Positions 57,887 to 64,000 of a stretch of 64,000 nt of DNA are shown here, one piece after another. Both the position numbers and the translations under genes were made by a program. The DNA comes from Lineus longissimus (Eukaryota; Nemertea; Pilidiophora; Heteronemertea; Lineidae), in contig NC_088325.1 in NCBI RefSeq assembly GCF_910592395.1, forward strand, positions 13,642,109 through 13,706,108, in the 5' to 3' direction. A model generated the notes under the pieces. That model ran no database searches and was not told where the DNA came from. It saw nothing but the letters and a program-made list of their open reading frames with translations. The first letter of the stretch is position 1. Each line of letters begins with the position of its first letter.

Positions 57887-58567
57887 ATCATCATCAGCCA
57901 CGCTGGCATCGTTACTACTCCCGTCTATGTCTTCCTCTGCAGGCTCCTCTTTCACGACTCCACTCTGCACAGGATGGAGCGGGTCTTCAACATCGATTCT
58001 CAACAGACCCCGGTTCCCAGCTGCTGGTATGAGGCACACAGGAACAGGCCCTGCTGAAGGTAGCAACTCATTTCCTTCTCCCTGCCACTCACCAGCTGGT
58101 GCCCCGTAAGGATAAGAGCTTGCTGATGAACTTGGCTCATCATAGTAGTCATCAGCAGGTTCCGTTTTGATTGTAACATTATCCTGAGCACTAGACTCCT
58201 CAAACTCAGACTCTGAGCTTGGAGTCTCTGTTTTAGTCAACTCAGTTCCGTAGTCATTGAAATCATCTGATGCACCCTCTGTGCAGTAAAAAGTCTTACT
58301 AATGTCACTCACTGTGTCAACATCTGGTTCTGCCTTTATGCGAATGTTTGAACTGAACGTATCACCAGAGTCAAATTCAGATTCGAAGTTTGAACTGAAC
58401 TGGTTACTAGATGGACCAAGAGACTGATCTTGCTCAGATGAATCATCCAATTTGTGGGCAAGTTCTTCCGGTTCGTTCTTGACCACACATCCCTGGCCCT
58501 GCTCAAGCTCCCTGACCTCATACAGTCCATGATGTTGATCATCAAGTTCAGAGCTAACAACATCCAT
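57887..58567 (-). CDS. Zinc-finger locus, shared N-terminal exon (227 aa, acidic)
   Basis: ATG at 58567, donor GAT|GTAAGT, phase 0. The region is acidic and Ser-rich, likely a transcription-regulatory segment. It has four SUMO-acceptor-type sites (VKNEP K30, IKAEP K78, IKTEP K134, VKEEP K206). Residues about 173-203 (PVPVCLIPAAGNRGLLRI, then EDPLHPVQSG) match the paralogue at 62 kb closely and the 18-finger protein loosely. It is not a BTB, ZAD, KRAB or SCAN domain that I can recognise. No zinc finger is present; fingers come from the downstream exons. A further 5' non-coding exon is likely, since a CTTTTTGCAG acceptor lies near 58613. Confidence 0.85.
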
Positions 58568-58697
58568 ACCAAAGCTCTACCTGGGCTTCGTTAGATATCC
58601 AACCAGGGTTCAAGACGTCTGCAAAAAGAAATCTTGAATCAAAACATTGTCACTACTACACTCCAAGAAGTGAAAATAGTCGAATAGACCCTTTAAC

Positions 58698-58749
58698 ACC
58701 AGGCGGAGGAAGCCTCTGAGGGCCCAAACAGTGGCTTCCTCCGCCTGGT
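58698..58749. repeat. Perfect 17-bp hairpin in the 5' flank of the zinc-finger locus
   Basis: ACCAGGCGGAGGAAGCC (58698-58714) and GGCTTCCTCCGCCTGGT (58733-58749) are exact inverted copies with an 18-nt loop, 130 bp upstream of the start codon. It may be a 5'UTR/intron hairpin or a MITE remnant. Confidence 0.65.
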
Positions 58750-58898
58750 ATGTACGTCTGATTCTGAATTGGGTGAATAAAATCAAGAAAGAACTTCAGC
58801 ACGTCATGGGCATTACTTCTAACGGTGGAATATATTTCCACATTCCAACTGCATAAGTTTCCGAGGTACCTGGCTTTTATTTAACACTAAAATCCAAT

Positions 58899-58982
58899 GT
58901 TTACCGAACGAAAATCATCCAAAAAATGAACAAAGAAAAAAAGACGCCATTTAATTATTTGATTTGAGTGAGTCATAAAAAG
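58899..58982 (-). promoter_or_regulatory. 5'-flank block conserved with the paralogous gene
   Basis: This block aligns with 63008-63090: 'gtttacc..acgaaaatca.cc', then 'gccatt', then 'ttgagtgag.cataaaa'. Each copy lies 0.3-0.5 kb upstream of the start codon of a minus-strand zinc-finger gene. Probably a duplicated promoter or 5'UTR; function inferred only from position and conservation. Confidence 0.5.
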
Positions 58983-58989
58983 AAGCCCA

Positions 58990-59685
58990 ACAATAAAAAC
59001 TAATCTCCCTTATCTTATGATAATAAAACCAAATCTTGACCAAATCAATATCATGATATACAAAATACAATTTTTATCAATAAAGATGCATTCATTAAAC
59101 TAAACAATAAATTTTGATAAATATAATCAATAATTATTTGCAACGTAGCATTCATGTTGGGATCGTCGTTAAATGCAATAGCTCAGCCGTGATCCACCCG
59201 GCGGTTGTCTATGGTGTATGACAAGTGCACAAAAACTGTCCCTAGCCACGGGCATTGCTCTTCCTAAGAAATCCCTTGAACAAGACAGATTGTACGCCCG
59301 TAACACAGCATGACTTTGCTTAGATTAAAAGAGAGCATGGACCACTAGAATATTGTATTCCCCAGACAATTCTATCCTTGGCTAAATAAGGAGGACAGAG
59401 GAGCAGGAAGAAAAAGGATGTCACAACTGGCCACAACCAGGGAGGTTGTTCAACCCAATTAGAAGACACTCCCACATGAGAACTTTCGTTCCTATTTGCC
59501 CGTCCTCAGAACTGGACCAGAGTCAAGTCCACATTGCTCACACTGTCCATTTCCACATTGCCATCATGGGGAGTTTTGTTGATTTGCTACACAGGTGCTT
59601 CACCAGACTGGAAACCAGCCTCTCGAGAATTGAAAGGACAGTTCACATCGGAAATAGGAAGCAAAATAACATGTAATCTTTAAGG
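58990..59685. other. Gap between the two zinc-finger genes
   Basis: AT-rich DNA without a coding signal, between the conserved 5' block of the multi-exon locus and the 3' end of the 14-finger gene. Confidence 0.45.
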
Positions 59686-59689
59686 TCAT

Positions 59690-59695
59690 TTTATT
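59690..59695 (-). other. Poly(A) signal AATAAA of the 14-finger gene
   Basis: TTTATT on the forward strand, about 255 nt past the stop at 59948; a copy also lies 10 nt after the stop (59933-59938). Confidence 0.5.
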
Positions 59696-59947
59696 GTCAT
59701 AATTGGACATACTCCGATAGATTTGATTCAAATTAAGTTTTGGACTTAAAGGAGTTTGTAGACAGGAGTTTGGTAGGTCACATTCAGTTACATGACGTCA
59801 TTGATAGGGGTTTCTCCTATCTCACAGTACTTTGAAACTCATCATAGTTGTTCCGCTCAATCAAATTAAGCTAAGTTCCCAACCTGATCACCAATTTTAC
59901 CACCTAGCTCCTGACTATAGACCCCCTTTAAATTTATTTTACACTGG

Positions 59948-62583
59948 TTACAGCCAAATTTCTCCTGCATGAGTAGCTTCATGGTCAGTAAGTTCCAGCT
60001 TGCTTTTGAATACTTCCTCACACAAGTCACACTTGAGTGCGTGTAATTGTCCTCTACCAGTACATGTTAGTTGTTGGTGTCTTGTAAGAGCTGTTATGTG
60101 TCTAAACAATACATCACACTGGTCACATCGAAATGGTTTTTCACCAGTATGAATACGCTGATGCACTCCGAGATACCTCTTTGTAGCAAATGCTTTATCG
60201 CACTGGTCACATGCGAAAGGTTTTTCGTGACCTCCTGTATGAGCATGTTTATGGTAATTAAGTGCCTGTCCAGTTGTAAATGCTTTATCACACTCGTCAC
60301 ATTGATAACGTCTTTCTCCCGAATGAGTACGCTTATGTAAGGTAAGATGGAAATTCCGCATGTATGCCTTATCGCACTGGTCGCATTTGAATGGTCTTTC
60401 TCCAGTATGAATACGCTGATGCTCAATGAGTTTATGTCTCACTAGAAATGCCTTATCACAATATTCACAGGCAAATGGTCTTTCACTAGAATGCCAACGT
60501 TTATGTGACGACAGACAGGCTGATGTGGTGAATTTTTTATCGCATTGGTGACAGACATATGGTTTTACTCCTGAATGAAAATGCTTATGATGCGCCAGTT
60601 CACTTGGAAAGGTAAATGTTTTATCGCACTGGTCACAGGCAAATGGTTTGTCCTTGGTGTGAACTTTACGCTGATGTATAATCAGGCCAAATTTCCGCTT
60701 AAATGTTTTACCACACTGATTACAGGCAAATGGCTTTTCTCCTGTATGGATATGTTTATGTTCAGTGAGGTCACTCTCATTTGGGAATATTTCGTAACAA
60801 AAGTCACATTTAAACGTTGTTTCTCCTGCATGTAATGCAACATGCCTGGTGAGTTCATTCCAATAAACAAAAGCTTTATCACACCTGTCACACTTGAATG
60901 CCTTTTCGGTTGAGTGAATACTTTGATGGCCAAGGAGTTCACTTTTCAATCTACATGCATGACCACAGTGACTACACACGAAAGGTTTTTCTCCTGTATG
61001 AATATGTCGTTTATGAGATCTAAGGCGACTCTTGGTTTTGCATGCTATGTCACACTGGTCACACTTAAATGGTATTTCTTCGACATGAACTAGTTTGTGT
61101 CGGACAAGATCACCATTTTTTACATAGGTTTTATCACACTGGTCACAGGTAAATGGCCTTCCTCCACTGAGAGTAGAAAGCTCGTCCTGGCCTCTTGTTG
61201 AAGAGCTGTTCATGGCATCAAGACCCTCAAAGACATCACGCTTGCCCAATGATTGATCTGCAGTGAGAAAGAAAGAAATATGATCGTAAAGGGATCAGAA
61301 TCCCGCATAAACTAGACCCAAGCAGACGATACCAAAACAAAACACTACAGGTCATGCACTCATCAAACCATCTGTAACTTAGATGAATGCAGGCTTATCA
61401 GACTCAATTCATTTTCAATTTCACGGGAAAATACTTCTATGAACAAAAAGGAAGTCCGGGCTGCACATATAAAAGGGTCAACAGTTCATTAACATGCAGT
61501 AACAAACGTCTTCTTAGGACAAACATGCGATTCAGTGCTGCTTCAGTTTTTGAAATTAAGATGTAAAGCGACTTACCAGCATCATTACCAGGTGGGCTCA
61601 AGTACACATCCTGCTGTGATAAGAGAAAGAGAGGTATCAGCCCAGCAGTGGCAACCAAGTAGAAATTGCTCAAGCAGAATTACAGCCAAGGAGGTCAGGA
61701 CAGAAATACAAGAAATCAGAAAGTTCAATTTTGTTTACAATTTTCATTGCTCCTCTATAGACTGACTGGATCACTTCATCTGTATTTCATTCAATACTTC
61801 TTCTTTATTCAATCATACACAGTTATCTACGATGACCAGGACAATGATTGAATGCCTCAGTATTCGGCCCGAGTCCATCCCAGGCTTTAAACAAAGTAAC
61901 AAGTTGATAGATCCAGTTAACAAACTTACCTTGTCTGTGACAATATCGAAACCACAGGGATTCCCCTCCATCTCTTCCTCTGTTGGTTCATCTTTCACGA
62001 TTCCACTCTGCACAGGGTGGAGTGGATCCTCAATGTGGATTCTCAACAGACCCCGACTCCCAGGTGCAGGTATCAGATTTACTGGAACAGGCCCTGATGG
62101 CGCCTCATCTGGAGGTATGAATGAATCAGCGCTTGTTGATGAACTTGGATGCCCAACAGAGCCAGCAGCAGGTTCTGTTTTGATCTTCGTGTCACCGTGC
62201 AAAGCCCAACCAACTTCGCTATCCCCAGTCTTTATTTTCAACTCTGTTTCACTACTGCAATCCGTTGCATGATTCTGCATCTGAGTCTCATGAATCTCAC
62301 TTGCTGTGTGATCAGCCGGCTCCATTTTATGAATGTTTGAACCGAACTGAGCACCATAGTCCAGCCCTGTTTTAATGTTTGAACTGAACTTATCACAAGA
62401 ATCCAGCTCTGACTCTGTTTCAATCTTTGGATGGAAATGATCACCAGAATCCACAGAAAGATGTTGTTGTGATGGCTCAACCTTTACAGGAGTCAGTTCT
62501 TTGGGATCTGACTTGACACCACCTGGGGACAAATTCAGATCCCCGACCTCAAACACGTCATGACTAACGGGTTTGTTACTCAT
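59948..62583 (-). CDS. 14-finger C2H2 protein with acidic N-terminus, three coding exons, 666 aa
   Basis: Exons 62583-61930 (218 codons, phase 0 donor AAG|GTAAGT), 61613-61577 (37 nt, QDVYLSPPGNDA, phase 0 to 1) and 61257-59948 (phase 1, completing Asp, then QSLGKRDVFEG). The N-terminal part is acidic with SUMO-acceptor-type sites VKSD K24, VKVE K34, IKTE K135 and VKDE K197. The motif PVPVNLIPAPGSRGLLRI and EDPLHPVQSG lies at residues 164-194. Fourteen C2H2 fingers follow. Fingers 2 and 3 have Cys in place of the core Phe (DIACKTK, GHACRLK), and finger 13 ends in HQQLTC. It is a paralogue of the locus at 48.5-58.6 kb, but with a single finger exon. Probable nuclear DNA-binding regulator. The ATG at 62583 has a GGAGATGA context. 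Confidence 0.9.
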
Positions 62584-63007
62584 CTCCTCAGCTCATTCCT
62601 GGCTGGCTTCTGTCTGAATCTTCCACAGGCACAAGCGTGTTGTCACTAAAGGGTCCAAGAAGGATGTCTCAGGTCTCCAAAAGAAGACAACAAATAAGTG
62701 AATCATGCATCAATCATTGCCCATTCCTCCCTAGGAAGCCTTCAGTTCCTCCAATCCTTCTGGGGAGGGCCTAAAAACACATCCTCCTGTTGTGGTCACT
62801 GTCATCAATGATCACGATGATTGAACGTCATGTATTGCAAGTGATGTCATCGTTATGATGACAACTAAATTTTGATTTGATGGCGATATGATGATTTTGA
62901 AGGGGCGCATAAGCATGGGTAAGAGTATCTGCAAATGAAAGATTTTTCTTTCTTTTAACCGGGTAATTTTCAGCGGCATTGGAGAACGATTGCACACAAA
63001 AATCGTG

Positions 63008-63090
63008 TGTTTACCAACGAAAAATCAGCCAAAATAAAGAAAGAAAAGCCATACGCCATTTTCTTTTGCGAATTGAGTGAGACATAAAAT
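63008..63090 (-). promoter_or_regulatory. 5'-flank block of the 14-finger gene, paralogous to 58899-58982
   Basis: Same arrangement of words as the block at 58.9 kb, 0.4-0.5 kb upstream of the ATG at 62583. This shows that the duplication that produced the two genes included the promoter or 5'UTR. Confidence 0.5.
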
Positions 63091-63259
63091 GAAAGTGTAG
63101 AAAATAAAACTTTTTTCTATTATGATAAAAACTATTTAGCTTGACTTTTAAAAATATGTGATATGTTATATGTTCTTGATTGATTGAAAAGGCTATAAAG
63201 CCTTAAGTGCGAAATTGGACATTATTTAATATAAACCACACAATAATTTGCTAAATAAA

Positions 63260-63330
63260 ATATTCCAATCTCCAAGCGTCGTCGGTCGTTGCCAAGTCCC
63301 ACTCGACCTACTCAGTCTCCAAGCGTCGTC
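63260..63330. repeat. Dispersed repeat with two copies of TCTCCAAGCGTCGTC
   Basis: The word occurs at about 63270 and 63311 here and at about 15612, each time near 'actcgacctact'. It is a fragment of a family I cannot name. Confidence 0.45.
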
Positions 63331-63844
63331 AATGGTGATCGTCGTTTCAACGGTTGTATGTAAAATTCACATGGCCCGGCGGCCCGGCGACCGGGAGATT
63401 GAAAATATTCGTCGTGGTCGTCTTTGATCAATTCCAGCTGAGCCGTTTGCCATCCAACAGAATGTCTTCGGCCCCTTCGAGGTATTCGTCATGGATGTCC
63501 CTGCTGAAATTTAGCGAGGTTTTTGGCGCAAATTGTAAATGTCCTCAATAGCTGTGTATATGGAGGGACGATGTTCACCCTGTGGAATCAGCAACAACCC
63601 CTCTCTTAGAATCTCTGAGTCGCAGCCAATTACCTCTCCGAGCGAATTTACTAGGACAGGTTGTCGGCCTCAACTCAGGAGAACATAATCAGCGAGGTTG
63701 TCGAAGCAGTTTAAAGAATTATCTCCCTCTCACAACACAGATTTCTATTACATTGTATCGTCAAAGGCATGTGAAGAAATTCAAATTCAAACTATCGGCA
63801 ATTTATTCACAAGATCACATCAAATATACAACACGATTGCGTTT

Positions 63845-64000
63845 CTAATGATGAATGTTACGTCTGTGAGTGTAAAGGTTACTCTTCTGTGTGAATGTTT
63901 TGTCACACTGGTCACAGGAAAATGGTCTTTCTCCTGTATGAATACGTTTATGCTGATTCAAATGAATATTCTGCGTGAATGTTTTATCACACTGGTCACA
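63845..64000 (-). CDS. 3' end of a further C2H2 zinc-finger gene (partial)
   Basis: Read from the window edge, the minus strand encodes [20 protein letters not shown] then H, the linker TGERP, a second finger [20 protein letters not shown] then IHH, and a TAG stop at 63847-63845. Two complete fingers are visible and the rest lies outside the window. The style ([13 protein letters not shown]) is that of exons B-F, so the cluster continues upstream. It lies 1.26 kb before the start codon of the 14-finger gene. Confidence 0.85.
   Translation of the reverse strand, partial: CDQCDKTFTQNIHLNQHKRIHTGERPFSCDQCDKTFTQKSNLYTHRRNIHH

Noticed and set aside
63354-63551. Short frames on both strands just upstream of the 14-finger gene
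   Set aside because: No splice partner or domain, and they overlap a dispersed repeat.

Overview
This window is a stretch of animal nuclear DNA. It has introns with GT/AG borders, AATAAA-type poly(A) signals, long intergenic gaps, LINE tails and MITE-like repeats. The gene content is GPS2, a calponin-repeat muscle/actin-binding protein and tandem C2H2 zinc-finger genes. Together with frequent 'acatgta' runs and widespread pogo-like MITEs, this fits a marine invertebrate. A lophotrochozoan (mollusc, brachiopod or similar) is my guess, not a proof.

Layout. 0-3 kb: no gene; a large fold-back repeat. 3.1-5.2 kb (-): a three-exon gene for a 191-aa protein I do not recognise. 6.5-8.6 kb (+): an intronless-CDS protein with 18 zinc fingers, head-to-head with the former. 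10.5-15.0 kb (-): a complete nine-exon GPS2 gene (448 aa), with a LINE tail and a perfect 36-bp inverted repeat in its introns. 17.6-45.2 kb (-): one calponin-type locus. Four constitutive exons (the first, at 45.2 kb, is inferred) encode the calponin-homology domain. They are followed by five separate terminal exons with 15, 3, 5, 7 and 1 calponin-like repeats. 45.2-48.2 kb: intergenic. 48.5-58.6 kb (-): one zinc-finger locus with an acidic N-terminal exon, a 43-nt linker exon and five alternative zinc-finger terminal exons with 13(+1), 7(+1), 9, 16 and 8 fingers. 59.9-62.6 kb (-): a paralogous gene with the same N-terminal exon, a 37-nt linker exon and one 14-finger exon. 63.8 kb to the window edge (-): the 3' end of a further zinc-finger gene.

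The main observation is that two unrelated neighbouring loci share one architecture: a constant 5' module followed by a row of 3' exons that all accept the same splice phase and all carry their own stop codon. In the calponin locus every terminal exon accepts phase 0. In the zinc-finger locus every terminal exon accepts phase 1 and completes Val-Ser-Ser. The first would produce actin-binding proteins with 1 to 15 filament-binding repeats. The second would join one regulatory N-terminus to five DNA-binding domains, as Drosophila lola and mod(mdg4) do. The zinc-finger N-terminal modules share a roughly 30-residue motif and several SUMO-acceptor-like sites, and the 18-finger gene at 6.5 kb carries a diverged copy of that motif.

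Exon borders were read by eye from splice consensus, phase and protein continuity. No transcript or database evidence was available.
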